From assembly GCA_003497135.1 (NCBI GenBank), contig DNKR01000049.1:2516-52010 (forward strand): DNA of 49,495 nucleotides, given 5' to 3'. The notes beneath the pieces are model-generated. The model worked only from the letters and a program-made list of their open reading frames with translations, searched no databases and was not told the DNA's origin. This stretch comes from Candidatus Uhrbacteria bacterium (lineage in GTDB: Bacteria; Patescibacteriota; Patescibacteriia; UBA9934; UBA9568). Position 1 is the first letter of the stretch; every line of letters begins with the position of its first letter. Positions 32,589-42,302 of this stretch are shown one piece after another. A program made the position numbers and the translations under genes.

Positions 32589-34118
32589 ATGCGCGAGCAA
32601 TTTTTCTCAAAAACATTTTGGATTACATTATCGCTTCTTGCGGCATGGTTTGCAATAGCGGTTCTGTCTTTTTTTACAAACACTGCAACAATAGCAACAT
32701 CAGCGCTGGCAATAGCAACATTTATTATTTCTTTGCGCAAAACAGAATATGGAATTTATATTGCTTTTGCGGAATTATTTACCGGCTCGCACGGGCATGT
32801 GCTTCCTTACGCTCGCATGGCAATCTTTGCCGCAATAATGCTAGCGTGGCTTATAAAAATTATTTTCAAAAAAACGCGAATTCCTCAAAATCTGAATCTA
32901 TACATGCCCTTTTTTCTTCTCGCAACAGCTGTTGCGCTTGGGTTTGCGATTGGGCTTTTGCGCAATAACGCAAAGGACGCTTTTGACGATGCGAACGGAT
33001 TCTTTTACTTAGTTTATCTGCTCCCGATTATATCTGTAAAATGGGACGCTATCAAACAACACAATCTTTTGCAAATACTTGCGGCAAGCGCAGTCTGGAT
33101 TTCTATTTTAACCCTGATTTTAATTTACATCTTCAGCCACATGAGCGAACCAATAATGCGATCAGCTTATACTTTCGCAAGAGACACGAGGATAGGCGAA
33201 TTCACGCATATTGGAGCTGGCGTTTACAGAATTTTTATTCAGTCGCAGTTCACATCAATCGCTTTTCTGTTCATAATCACTTTGTTTTTTCTTTATAACA
33301 GTAAAATTACAGACAAAGCAAAAGAATATCTTGCGCCTTTTTCTCTTATTATTTCTTCGTTAATAGCAAGCATGTCAAGAAGCTTTGCAATCGGACTTTC
33401 TGCTGGAATAATCGCGTTTTTCGCTTTCTGCTGGCAACAGGGAAGTGTGTTTGGCGAAAATTTTACAAAAAAAATAAGCATAATTTTCTTATCGCTTGTT
33501 GCCTCATTTTTATTGCTTTTTGCCGCTGTATCAGTGCCGGTTCCGCCAGGGACAGGTTCTTTCGGCTTAATTAGAGCGCTCTCAACAAGAACTGACTCTG
33601 GTGATCTGGCTATTTCAAGCAGATGGAAATTATTACCAAGAATGAATGATGCAATATTTGAAAATCCGATTTTTGGAAGCGGGTTTGGAACAATAGTCGC
33701 ATTCCCGACAGATGACCCAAGAATACTGTCAATTTCGCCTGATGGAATGTGGAGAACATACAGATTTGAATGGGGGTGGCATGACCTATGGCTTAAAATG
33801 GGAATATTCGGCCCTATTGCAATGCTTTATTTAATTTTCTTTATCTGCAAAACAGCATTAATCAACAAAAAATCAGAAAGAGCGTGGCTTTACAGCGCGA
33901 TATTGTGCTACTCATGCGCGCTTTTAGCAATTCACATATTCAGCCCATACTTAAATCACCCGATCGGGCTTGGATTCCTCCTCTTTGCAGTTCCGTTTTT
34001 AACATTCAAAGAAAAAAATAATATACACGGCTCAAAAGTTGAAATCTTAAAAATGCCGATCAAGCAAATTAGTTTTGACGCTCCGGCTCAATTTTCACAA
34101 CAAACAAAAACTCAATAA
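32589..34118 (+). CDS. O-antigen ligase/polymerase-like membrane protein
   Basis: A 509-aa polytopic protein with about 11-12 membrane helices and one large extracytoplasmic loop before the last helices, which contains ISSRWKLLPRMNDAIFENP and GSGFGTI, the pattern of the Wzy/WaaL family. It probably polymerises or transfers the glycan made by the transferases upstream. The loop ends in a Trp-rich segment (FEWGWHDLWLKMG). The last 7 bp overlap the convergent fmt gene, with no terminator between them. Confidence 0.82.
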   Translation: MREQFFSKTFWITLSLLAAWFAIAVLSFFTNTATIATSALAIATFIISLRKTEYGIYIAFAELFTGSHGHVLPYARMAIFAAIMLAWLIKIIFKKTRIPQNLNLYMPFFLLATAVALGFAIGLLRNNAKDAFDDANGFFYLVYLLPIISVKWDAIKQHNLLQILAASAVWISILTLILIYIFSHMSEPIMRSAYTFARDTRIGEFTHIGAGVYRIFIQSQFTSIAFLFIITLFFLYNSKITDKAKEYLAPFSLIISSLIASMSRSFAIGLSAGIIAFFAFCWQQGSVFGENFTKKISIIFLSLVASFLLLFAAVSVPVPPGTGSFGLIRALSTRTDSGDLAISSRWKLLPRMNDAIFENPIFGSGFGTIVAFPTDDPRILSISPDGMWRTYRFEWGWHDLWLKMGIFGPIAMLYLIFFICKTALINKKSERAWLYSAILCYSCALLAIHIFSPYLNHPIGLGFLLFAVPFLTFKEKNNIHGSKVEILKMPIKQISFDAPAQFSQQTKTQ

Positions 34119-35047
34119 AAAACCGCTTTGTCTATATCAGCATAGCCATTAATAAACAAAGAAGCGTCAACCGGCTTTTTACCGCTAATTTGAATTTTTA
34201 CAATAGAAACAGCTCGGTCTTTGCAGCAGACAATTAGTTTGTTATTTATAACAGAAGCGGTTCCTATTATTCTATCACCGCATATACAATCATCATCAAT
34301 AGAAACTTCACGCATCTGAACGCGAATTTCCGTTCCGTTTCTGTTCCAAATTGTCCATGATCCGGGCCATGGTTCGTATGCGCGTATTTTTCTTTCTATT
34401 ATTTCTGCGCTTTCATCCCAGTTTATGCGTCCATCATCGCGGCTAAGCTCTTTGCAAAAAGTAGCTTTGTTGTCATCTTGCGCTTGTGCGATAATTTTAC
34501 CGGCAGCATAATCCGAAATTGAATCAACAAGAAGTTTCGGGCCGATTGATTTAATTTTTTCTTCAAGGGACGCTGATGTTTCGCTTTGATCTATCATCAA
34601 CCGTACCTGATTAAGCAGGGGGCCGTGGTCCATTTTCTTGTCCAATAGCATTATGGAAACCCCGGTTTCTTTTTCACCATTTGCTATTGCACTCATAATA
34701 GGAGAAGGTCCGCGGTACTTTGGCAAAAGCGACGGGTGCATGTTCACTGTACCGAATTTTGGAATTGACAATATTGAATCTGGAAGAATTTTTCCAAATG
34801 CGACAACACAAAAAATATCAGCTGAAATACCTTCCAGATCTTTAAGATCGTGAAACACTGGAAACCCAAGCTCAAGAGCTCTTTTTTTTACAGGCGTTTG
34901 AGCAATCTTGCTGCCGCGGCCTGCTGGTTTGTCAGACATTGTAACCGCGGCAAGCAGGTCAAATCCAGGCGACTTCGCAATCTCATCTAAAAATGGCACG
35001 GCCAAAGACGGCGAGCCAAAAAACACTGTTTTGATTTTTTCTGTCAT
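34112..35047 (-). CDS. fmt: Methionyl-tRNA formyltransferase
   Basis: Formylates Met on initiator tRNA. The 311-aa protein has FFGSPSLAVPFLDEI, MSDKPAGRGSKI, and the catalytic triad N102, H104 and D140 in VNMHPSLLPKYRGPSPI and KKMDHGPLL. Length is typical. ATG 35047 is 4 nt after the def stop; an in-frame ATG at 35083 inside def is rejected. With def it makes a standard formylation/deformylation pair, here downstream of priA. Confidence 0.93.
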   Translation of the reverse strand: MTEKIKTVFFGSPSLAVPFLDEIAKSPGFDLLAAVTMSDKPAGRGSKIAQTPVKKRALELGFPVFHDLKDLEGISADIFCVVAFGKILPDSILSIPKFGTVNMHPSLLPKYRGPSPIMSAIANGEKETGVSIMLLDKKMDHGPLLNQVRLMIDQSETSASLEEKIKSIGPKLLVDSISDYAAGKIIAQAQDDNKATFCKELSRDDGRINWDESAEIIERKIRAYEPWPGSWTIWNRNGTEIRVQMREVSIDDDCICGDRIIGTASVINNKLIVCCKDRAVSIVKIQISGKKPVDASLFINGYADIDKAVFY

Positions 35048-35051
35048 AGAT

Positions 35052-35525
35052 TTATAAGCGCTGATGCCTTGTGAACTTTTCAACTTTGTCTATGAATAGT
35101 ATGCCATCAAGATGATCAATTTCGTGCTGGATTATGACCGCATCAAGGCCCGAAAAAGTTTTTTTGATTTTGTTCCAGTTTTGATCCAGTGCTGAAAGTT
35201 TAATGCTCTTTGAACGCTTAACAAAACCAAAAACATTAGGAACAGACAAGCACCCCTCGTCTACTTTTATTTTTCGCATTGATCGCGAAATAATCCGCGG
35301 ATTAATGAATGCCTGAATGCAGCCGCTAAGTTCAGCAATAATAACCCTTTTTGACACCCCGACTTGCGGAGCTGCAAGACCAATTCCATCTGCTTTTTCC
35401 ATTGTTTCTTGCATGTCAAAAATAAGCTCATTAAGCTCTTTTGCGCCAATCTCGCTATCTTTAACATTAGCGGATTTTTGCCTTAAAATACTGCTTTCTA
35501 GTGTAAAAATTGACCTTATTGTCAT
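35052..35525 (-). CDS. def: Peptide deformylase
   Basis: Removes the formyl group from new proteins. The 157-aa metalloenzyme has all three motifs: GIGLAAPQVG (47-56), EGCLSVP with metal ligand C92, and HEIDHLDG with H134, E135 and H138. ATG 35525 overlaps the priA stop (ATGA). A longer frame upstream lies in priA and is rejected. Confidence 0.94.
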   Translation of the reverse strand: MTIRSIFTLESSILRQKSANVKDSEIGAKELNELIFDMQETMEKADGIGLAAPQVGVSKRVIIAELSGCIQAFINPRIISRSMRKIKVDEGCLSVPNVFGFVKRSKSIKLSALDQNWNKIKKTFSGLDAVIIQHEIDHLDGILFIDKVEKFTRHQRL

Positions 35526-37333
35526 ATAACTGGATTGACTTCTATAATAACCGAATCCGGAGCTTGGCGCAAGACAGCGCATATTTCGCTGGATTTTGCC
35601 AAATCAATAAAAAACTGAAAACCGTTTTTGCATGGAATAAGATCAACACCCATCTCTCTCAAAGTTTTTTCGCACTCGCTAACAGCGCTCATGTCTTTGC
35701 TTTTAGAAGCAGAAGAAATTTTTATCTCATCAGAAAAAGGCGGAAGCATGAACCGCTTGCGTTCTTGCAGTTCATCTGCGAGAAGCTCAAGAGGGGTGTG
35801 GAGCGCTTTTTGAACCATGCCTGTCATCCATGTTTGCAAAATAACTTTTGCGCCAAGCGTCTCGCCAATACCAGCGTATTCGCGGATTCGCAAAATAGTC
35901 CTCTGGCCTGATCTGTAATCAACATCAGAAAAGCCAAGATCAGCGCATAAATCCGCAACAAGCCCGACTGATTCCGTAAATACTGAAAGATAATTTTCAA
36001 AATAATACTGAGTTGCAAGCGTTATTCTGGCTTTTCCGGGCGCTTTGCCTTTTTCAACTATTTCAACTGAATAGTCAGGGAATAAATCTTTCAATTTCGC
36101 TAAAACTTTTTTATTCCTGACGCCGAAATTCGCCAAATCAGCGCTGTTACAAACAGAACAAACCGATGAGTTTGCCCGTTCCTTTTTGCAGTTTGGGCAA
36201 ATAACCGTTTGTTCAAGCGCGACAACGGGCATTTTACAAAACACACACTGTTCAATAGCTCCGCAATCCTTGCACTTAATTCTATTGGCAACGCCTTTTA
36301 AATTGTAAAAAAGAACGACATTTTTGTTTGCATCAAGAACATTCCTGCACTCGTCTAAAAGCGCAGAGGACAAAAACGGAAATTTGTTTTGTCTTGCTTC
36401 TGTATTCAAATCAATTATTTTTGCTGTTGATTTTGTATAATATTCACAGACGCGATCAAGCCCAACAAGGTCGCCTGAAGACGGGGACGCGTCAGTAAAG
36501 ACCAAAAGTGCGTTAGCTTTTTTCGCAAGCGACTTTGCGCAATTTCGCGCGTCATATCGCGGGTTTCGGTCGCGCTGTGCGTGCTCTTGCGAGCTGGAAC
36601 GCATAACAAAAACAGCATCAAGTTTTGGCGGCAAATAAAAACAGCCTATGCGCGTTGAAACAAGACAATTAATTTTTCCGCTTCGCCAACTGTGTATAAC
36701 GCTGCATCTTGCATTTTTGGGCATACTGCCGTCTAATTTTTTATGGAGCAATCCTTTTGAAGAAAATACTTTTGAAACCACTTCAAGATCATGAAAATGC
36801 GGAACGAGGATAAGGGTATTTGCGTCTTTATCAGCTTTTTCCATCCAGTCGCAAACAAGCGACGCTGAACCTGACAAATCGTCAACAAAAGCAAATACTG
36901 ATCCTGATTTGCCCAAAACCGCAGAATCCAATTTTTTTATGTTTAAATTTTGAGCTTGCAAAACTTCTTGTTTATTGCAAAAGTCGCTATTGTTGTACAG
37001 ATTTGAAAAAGACAAATGCAACACTGAAGAAACAGACTGAAAAAGATTGCTGGCAATCTCCTCGCAAAGTTCCAGCTCTTGTTCTTTTATATAATCGCGT
37101 ATTACAGACGAAATATCTGAAAGCTTGACAATGTTAGATTCATTTTTAACACGGGCAACAACTCCGTATATATTTCTTCCATGGAAACGCACTAAAACAA
37201 GATCATTGCGCTTGACTTGCATTCCAGCAGGAACCTTATAATCAAAATACGAAAACCGCCGAGGCAGGCGAATAATCGGGTAAATCTCGGCGATTGAATT
37301 TTGAGCAATATTGCTATTTATATTTTCATTCAT
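35522..37333 (-). CDS. priA: PriA-like primosomal protein with degenerate ATPase motifs
   Basis: A 603-aa protein with the PriA layout: N-terminal DNA-binding domain (RRFSYFDYKVPAG, VLVRFHGRNIYGVVARV), helicase-like core, an eight-cysteine zinc module (C354, C357, C363, C366, C379, C382, C392, C395) and C-terminal domain. The ATPase motifs are lost: where Walker A is expected (about 150-157) the sequence is VDDLSGSAS with no GKT; the DEEH box is VMRSSSQEH (243-251); and the GRAGR arginine motif is replaced by REYAGIGE. It probably keeps a structural, fork-binding role without helicase activity. No frameshift is visible. Confidence 0.85.
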   Translation of the reverse strand: MNENINSNIAQNSIAEIYPIIRLPRRFSYFDYKVPAGMQVKRNDLVLVRFHGRNIYGVVARVKNESNIVKLSDISSVIRDYIKEQELELCEEIASNLFQSVSSVLHLSFSNLYNNSDFCNKQEVLQAQNLNIKKLDSAVLGKSGSVFAFVDDLSGSASLVCDWMEKADKDANTLILVPHFHDLEVVSKVFSSKGLLHKKLDGSMPKNARCSVIHSWRSGKINCLVSTRIGCFYLPPKLDAVFVMRSSSQEHAQRDRNPRYDARNCAKSLAKKANALLVFTDASPSSGDLVGLDRVCEYYTKSTAKIIDLNTEARQNKFPFLSSALLDECRNVLDANKNVVLFYNLKGVANRIKCKDCGAIEQCVFCKMPVVALEQTVICPNCKKERANSSVCSVCNSADLANFGVRNKKVLAKLKDLFPDYSVEIVEKGKAPGKARITLATQYYFENYLSVFTESVGLVADLCADLGFSDVDYRSGQRTILRIREYAGIGETLGAKVILQTWMTGMVQKALHTPLELLADELQERKRFMLPPFSDEIKISSASKSKDMSAVSECEKTLREMGVDLIPCKNGFQFFIDLAKSSEICAVLRQAPDSVIIEVNPVI

Positions 37334-38121
37334 GACAGTTCAAAATTTGCGACAATATAACCGACGCCAAACGGATATTCGTACGAAAGTATTTTTGGCG
37401 TAACCGAAACACCATCAAGCGCTCCGAACAAAATCGCGAGCGATTCGTAAGAGCACTGTTTTGCCTTTTCTCTCATTCTCTTGTTCAGATTAAGAAGCCC
37501 GGCCGCATTTGTTTCTTTTATGCATTCTATAATTGTAGCGTCATACTTTGCACCCATTGCGTTAAATCCTGCAGGGGACTCGCTTGTCAAGGTATGCGCA
37601 TTGTCGCCGGATGCGATTATGGCAATTCGTTTGCTGGTTGCAAATATTTGATTTTTGAGCGCTTGTCCAAAATGAAAATGATCTTTTGCCGATAGGCGGG
37701 AAGACGAAACAGGCACAATTCTTAATTGCTCAATTCTTTGTGCAAGCAAAAGCATTGGAACAGATGCGCCATAATCAAGCTTGTCAAAAGAATCAAGCGT
37801 GATTGGAATCTTTTCGCTGCGAATAGCGCGTTGCGTTCGATCAATAAACGCAATATCAGGAAAAAATTGATTTTTGGTATTCAAATCCCCGAATTGCGAC
37901 AGATCAACAGAGTACGAATCATGAAAATTGATGGAAAAAGCGCTCTCATGCACCGGTGCATGTGATGATAAAATAATTATTGTTTCCGGCTTTGATGCAA
38001 CAAGTTCATCGCTTAGTTCTGCTAGGGCATCTATTGTTGCTTGAGCTTTTGCTGTTTTGTCTGATCCAACGCTTGAAAGCAAGAGCGGGGAATGCGGAAC
38101 AAATGAAGCGAATACGAGCAT
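37330..38121 (-). CDS. Memo/LigB-like class III dioxygenase-fold protein
   Basis: A 263-aa protein of the class III extradiol dioxygenase subunit B/Memo superfamily. Candidate metal ligands are H10 (VPHSPLLL), H54 (SSHAPVH) and H176 (SGDNAHTL); LDYGASVPM and YEYPFGVGYIVANF match conserved positions of the family. The substrate is unknown, and many members are not dioxygenases. ATG 38121 is preferred to the TTG at 38130. It is coupled to priA by ATGA and lies 15 nt after the secreted-protein gene. Confidence 0.75.
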   Translation of the reverse strand: MLVFASFVPHSPLLLSSVGSDKTAKAQATIDALAELSDELVASKPETIIILSSHAPVHESAFSINFHDSYSVDLSQFGDLNTKNQFFPDIAFIDRTQRAIRSEKIPITLDSFDKLDYGASVPMLLLAQRIEQLRIVPVSSSRLSAKDHFHFGQALKNQIFATSKRIAIIASGDNAHTLTSESPAGFNAMGAKYDATIIECIKETNAAGLLNLNKRMREKAKQCSYESLAILFGALDGVSVTPKILSYEYPFGVGYIVANFELS

Positions 38122-38136
38122 AATATTCAATTAAAT

Positions 38137-39567
38137 TTATTGTTTGCTAGTTGTTGAAACAGAAACAGTTTCTGTGTCTGATCCGGATAGCACAAATCCT
38201 GCTTGATTTATTATATCGCCTGTTTCATGCGCTAAAATTGTTTTTGGGTCAACAGAAACAACATTTTCCCAACGCAAGCCATACGATTCAAAAGCACTGC
38301 CGGAAACAACTGGTCTTAATTTACCGTCTGAAACAATATAAACAGAAGGCGAGCTAGAGGACTTAACAAGCAAGCCGTCTCTTAGTTTAACAATATCGCC
38401 TCGCGCATATTGTTCCAGTTCAGCAGGCGATTTTTTAACAATGCTTCTTGCGTCAAAATTAAGATCGAGAATATCGCGTGTAGTTATCGGGTGCTTGACG
38501 CCGTCTCTTACAAACCATACTCCGCCCGTTGAAGAGTCCTGAATTAGCGATCCAACAGGGGATTGAGACAAAGATGTTATTGGATCCCCGGCAACATAGC
38601 CGTCCAAATCTCCGAGATTAACTTCAAGCACTTCGTCCATAGAAAAACCAATTGATCTGAATGCCTCCATGTCAACAATGTGGCGTTTTGCATCATCAAC
38701 AATCAAATATATTGCGCCGCTCGGATCGCGAAGCAGGGAATAATTTTGGAATTTTATTTTCTGGCCATCTGGATAAGCGTTGATTGAAGTATCATCTGCT
38801 TGAACAATCAGATCAGGGTTAAAACGCGACAAAAGAACTGACTTGGAAGTTATCAAGCGCTTTAAGCCGTGCTCAATAAGATAAACCGCGCCGTTTGTTT
38901 TGCTTTGAAGCAAAATGCCGTTTGGAAACATTGGCGCAAACCATGTTGTCCAAATGCGCGCAAAATTTTCGTTTCCGTGCAAGTGCGGAGTGTAGCTGTA
39001 AAGCGAAGCTGTTGCTTTGTTTGCAGGCGCAACAGCAACGCCGTCTATGATAGATGTTTTTCCGGGCGCGAAACCGGCGGTTGTAACGCCGATAATTTCC
39101 AAATCTTTAAAATATCCATCGCGAAATTGCATTGCCGCTGAATTAACTTGTTTAGGAAACCCCTTCCAGCGCTGAATTGACGGTTCGTCATGCGAACAGT
39201 CGTCGCACACCGCATAGCCAGTCGCCCAATCAAGCTGGTCCTGCGACGGACTATCGTCATCAATCAAGCTCTGTTCTTTTTGCAAAAGAACAATCAAAAC
39301 TTTTGGATTGATTACCCATCTTTGCGCTGCTCTCCAGATAATTTCTGCGGAACTGCGCACAGCGCCGTCTATGTCTGTGAATTTTGCATTTGCAAGCGAT
39401 CCGGACAACAGTAATTGCTGGATTCCATTCAGGTCAAGGTCGCTCGCATTTGCAAACTCGCTGTCAGAAACAATAAAATTAGGCGTAAACGAAAACGCGT
39501 TCGCGTTAAGCGGAAAAAATGCTAATTGGCCTGCTATTATCAAAACAAAAATCAGAAATTTATTCAT
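38137..39567 (-). CDS. Secreted lysozyme-like protein with four C-terminal repeats
   Basis: A 476-aa exported protein: signal peptide 1-24, a domain at about 45-215 resembling the lysozyme/glucosaminidase-like domain of actinobacterial 'hemagglutinin' proteins (NPKVLIVLLQKEQSLI with a candidate catalytic E98, DWATGYAVCDDC, QFRDGYF, TASLYSYTPHLHGNENF, W-rich end), then four ~50-aa repeats at about 219-270, 279-329, 340-391 and 400-452 with cores such as AVYLIEHGLKRLIT and VYIVSDGKLRPVV. The repeats are common in CPR surface proteins. It probably acts on or binds cell-wall polymer, own or host (inference). Confidence 0.75.
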   Translation of the reverse strand: MNKFLIFVLIIAGQLAFFPLNANAFSFTPNFIVSDSEFANASDLDLNGIQQLLLSGSLANAKFTDIDGAVRSSAEIIWRAAQRWVINPKVLIVLLQKEQSLIDDDSPSQDQLDWATGYAVCDDCSHDEPSIQRWKGFPKQVNSAAMQFRDGYFKDLEIIGVTTAGFAPGKTSIIDGVAVAPANKATASLYSYTPHLHGNENFARIWTTWFAPMFPNGILLQSKTNGAVYLIEHGLKRLITSKSVLLSRFNPDLIVQADDTSINAYPDGQKIKFQNYSLLRDPSGAIYLIVDDAKRHIVDMEAFRSIGFSMDEVLEVNLGDLDGYVAGDPITSLSQSPVGSLIQDSSTGGVWFVRDGVKHPITTRDILDLNFDARSIVKKSPAELEQYARGDIVKLRDGLLVKSSSSPSVYIVSDGKLRPVVSGSAFESYGLRWENVVSVDPKTILAHETGDIINQAGFVLSGSDTETVSVSTTSKQ

Positions 39568-39581
39568 AATTTTCTTATAAA

Positions 39582-39610
39582 ATTATATCAAAAAAATTGC
39601 TTGTGCGCAA
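39582..39610 (-). promoter_or_regulatory. Sigma-A promoter of the secreted lysozyme-like gene
   Basis: On the minus strand TTGCGC (39605-39610), 17 bp, TATAAT (39582-39587). The -10 box ends 14 nt before the ATG, so the leader is about 8 nt. Confidence 0.8.
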
Positions 39611-39613
39611 ACG

Positions 39614-39636
39614 AAAAAGGGCAAATAGCCCTTTTT
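39614..39636 (-). terminator. Intrinsic terminator of clpB
   Basis: AAAAAGGGC and GCCCTTTTT form a 9-bp stem with a 5-base loop, starting 1 nt after the clpB stop on the minus strand and ending in five T. Confidence 0.85.
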
Positions 39637-39637
39637 G

Positions 39638-42292
39638 TTATGCAGCGACTTTTACTCTTCGCCTGCTCTTTTTTACAATACTTATATCGCCTTTAATTTC
39701 GTCTATATTTACCGTATCGTTTTCGCGCAAATCGCCTTTGATTATCAATTTTGCAAGCCTGTCCAATATGACTGTTTGAACGACTCTTTTAAGCGGCCGG
39801 GCACCGAACACAGGATCATATCCGCGTTTTGCAATGAATTTTTTGGCTTCATCGGTTACCTCAATTGAAATTCTCTTTTCAGCAAGTCGTTTTTCAACAA
39901 CCCTGATCTGCAAGTCAACTATTTTGCCGATTTGTTCTTCGGTTAGTCCGTGGAATGTGATAATTTCATCAACGCGGTTCAAAAATTCCGGCTTGAATCT
40001 TTCTCGCACAAGTTCTTGTATTTTATCATTAACATACGATTCATCACTCTTATTGCGCCTATCTTCAAAACCAATACCAGATTCCTTACCGGCATTTAAA
40101 AGAAGATCTGATCCGAGGTTTGAGGTCATTATAATAATGGTATTTTTAAAATTGACTTTTCTGCCTTTTGCATCAGTAAGGTGACCGTCGTCCAAAATCT
40201 GCAAAAGCATATTGAATGTGTCAGGATGCGCTTTTTCTATTTCATCAAACAGCACAACGCTGTACGGCTTTCGACGGATTGTTTCTGTTAACTGGCCTCC
40301 CTCGTCATACCCGACATAGCCGGGAGGGGAGCCGATCATTTTACTTGTAGCGTGCTTTTCCATGTACTCGCTCATATCAAGACGCACAAGCGCGTTTTCG
40401 TCGTTAAACATGAATTCAGCAAGCGAACGGGCAAGTTCTGTTTTTCCAACGCCGGTAGGGCCAAGAAATATAAACGATCCTATTGGGCGCTTTTCTTCTC
40501 CGATCCCGGAACGGGACCTGCGAAGCGCGTTTGAAACAGCAGCAACGGCTTGTTCTTGCCCTATAACGCGTTCTGATAATTTTTCCTCCATGAACTCAAG
40601 CTTTTGAAGCTCGCTTTCAAGCATTTTCGAAACCGGAATGTTTGTCCAACGCGAAACAATCATTGCAATGTCTTCTTCTGTGATGACTTCTTTTAATATT
40701 CCGCGATCGCGTTGCAATTTCGCAAGATTGCTTTCTGTGTTCTTGAGCTGTTTATTCAACATTGGAATTCTGCCGTACCGCAATTCAGCGACTTTTTGCA
40801 GATCGCCTTTACGCTCTTCTATTTCTGCCTGGCCTTTTAGATTTTCAATCTGCTTTTTTAAATCCCTAATTTGAGTAATAAGATTTTTTTCATTGCCCCA
40901 GCGCATCTCAAGCTCGCGTTCTTTTTCAGTGATATCAGCAAGGGATTTTTCTATGTCTTTCAAACGGCTTTTTGAGTCAGCGTCTTCTTCTTTAAGAAGC
41001 GCTTGTCGTTCTATTTCAAAGCGCTTTATGTCCCTTTTTAACTTGTCTAAATCCTCTGGCATTGAATCAATCTGCAATCTCAAAGCAGAAGCTGCTTCGT
41101 CAACCAAATCAACCGCCTTGTCCGGCAAATGCCTGTCTGTAATATACCGTGCGGAAAGTTCTGCTGCAGCAACGATTGATGGATCAGAAATTCTGACACC
41201 ATGATGAACTTCGTATTTTTCTTTAATGCCGCGCAAAATCGCAATCGTGTCCTCAACAGTCGGCTCATCAACAAAAACCGGCTGGAACCTGCGCTCAAGA
41301 GCGGGATCTTTTTCTATATATTTTTGGAACTCTTTAAGAGTTGTTGCTCCGATTGCTCTAAGTTCGCCGCGTGCAAGAGCCGGCTTTAACATATTTGACG
41401 CGTCTAGCGTTCCGCCTTCTGATGTTCCAGCGCCAACAAGCATGTGAAGCTCGTCAACGAACAAAATCATGCGTCCGTCTGCTTCTTTGATTTCTTTTAA
41501 AAATGCCTTGAGACGGTCTTCAAATTCGCCCCTGTACTTTGTGCCGGCGACCATTGAACCAATGTCCATTGAAATAAGCTCTTTGTCTTTTAATGACTCC
41601 GGAACATCGCCCTGCGCAATCCGCTGCGCCAAACCCTCAACAACGGCAGTTTTACCGACTCCCGCCTCTCCGATAAGAACAGGATTGTTTTTTGTGCGGC
41701 GCGAAAGAACCTGCATCAGACGCCTGATTTCTGCATCGCGCCCGATAATTGGATCAAGCTTTTCGTTTCTTGCCATGTCAGTAAGATTCGTGGAATACTT
41801 TGCAAGAACTTGATATTTGTTTTCCGGTTCAGGAGAATCTACCTTTTGATTTCCTCGGATGTCTTTTAGAACTTTTAAAATATCGTCCTCGCGAGCGCCA
41901 AACTCTTCAAGCAAGCGGCGAATATCAGGATCAGCAAGCAAACCAAGCAAAAGGTGCTCGGTTGAAATATATTCATCTTTAAATGACTTTGCGATTCTGT
42001 GCGCTGCTGCAAGCACGCGATTCATGCGCTGTGAAACATACATTTGCGCGAATCCGCCGAATCCTCCACTTGTTTTTGGAAGGTCGTGAAGAATGTGATC
42101 AATCTCATCTGCAAGATCATCAAATTCAACTTCAAGTTTGTCAAAAATTGTTAATACTATGCTCTCTTCTTGCGAAAGCAGAGCCGCAAGCAAGTGTATC
42201 GGCTCAAGCGCCTGCTGTCCGCCTTCTACTGCTATATTGTGAGCATGTTGCAGGGCTTCTTGCGATCTGTGTGTAAAATTATTTGGTTGCAT
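39638..42292 (-). CDS. clpB: AAA+ disaggregase ClpB
   Basis: Heat-shock chaperone that pulls proteins out of aggregates. The 884-aa protein has the Clp-N repeats (1-145), NBD1 with Walker A GEAGVGKT (208-215), the coiled-coil M domain (about 400-530, which distinguishes ClpB from ClpC and ClpA), NBD2 with Walker A GPTGVGKT and the C-terminal D2 small domain ending in a basic tail. Length and motifs are normal. It stands alone, with a consensus promoter, an overlapping CIRCE operator and its own terminator, indicating HrcA-type heat-shock control. Confidence 0.97.
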   Translation of the reverse strand: MQPNNFTHRSQEALQHAHNIAVEGGQQALEPIHLLAALLSQEESIVLTIFDKLEVEFDDLADEIDHILHDLPKTSGGFGGFAQMYVSQRMNRVLAAAHRIAKSFKDEYISTEHLLLGLLADPDIRRLLEEFGAREDDILKVLKDIRGNQKVDSPEPENKYQVLAKYSTNLTDMARNEKLDPIIGRDAEIRRLMQVLSRRTKNNPVLIGEAGVGKTAVVEGLAQRIAQGDVPESLKDKELISMDIGSMVAGTKYRGEFEDRLKAFLKEIKEADGRMILFVDELHMLVGAGTSEGGTLDASNMLKPALARGELRAIGATTLKEFQKYIEKDPALERRFQPVFVDEPTVEDTIAILRGIKEKYEVHHGVRISDPSIVAAAELSARYITDRHLPDKAVDLVDEAASALRLQIDSMPEDLDKLKRDIKRFEIERQALLKEEDADSKSRLKDIEKSLADITEKERELEMRWGNEKNLITQIRDLKKQIENLKGQAEIEERKGDLQKVAELRYGRIPMLNKQLKNTESNLAKLQRDRGILKEVITEEDIAMIVSRWTNIPVSKMLESELQKLEFMEEKLSERVIGQEQAVAAVSNALRRSRSGIGEEKRPIGSFIFLGPTGVGKTELARSLAEFMFNDENALVRLDMSEYMEKHATSKMIGSPPGYVGYDEGGQLTETIRRKPYSVVLFDEIEKAHPDTFNMLLQILDDGHLTDAKGRKVNFKNTIIIMTSNLGSDLLLNAGKESGIGFEDRRNKSDESYVNDKIQELVRERFKPEFLNRVDEIITFHGLTEEQIGKIVDLQIRVVEKRLAEKRISIEVTDEAKKFIAKRGYDPVFGARPLKRVVQTVILDRLAKLIIKGDLRENDTVNIDEIKGDISIVKKSRRRVKVAA

Positions 42293-42302
42293 AATTCAAT
42301 AA

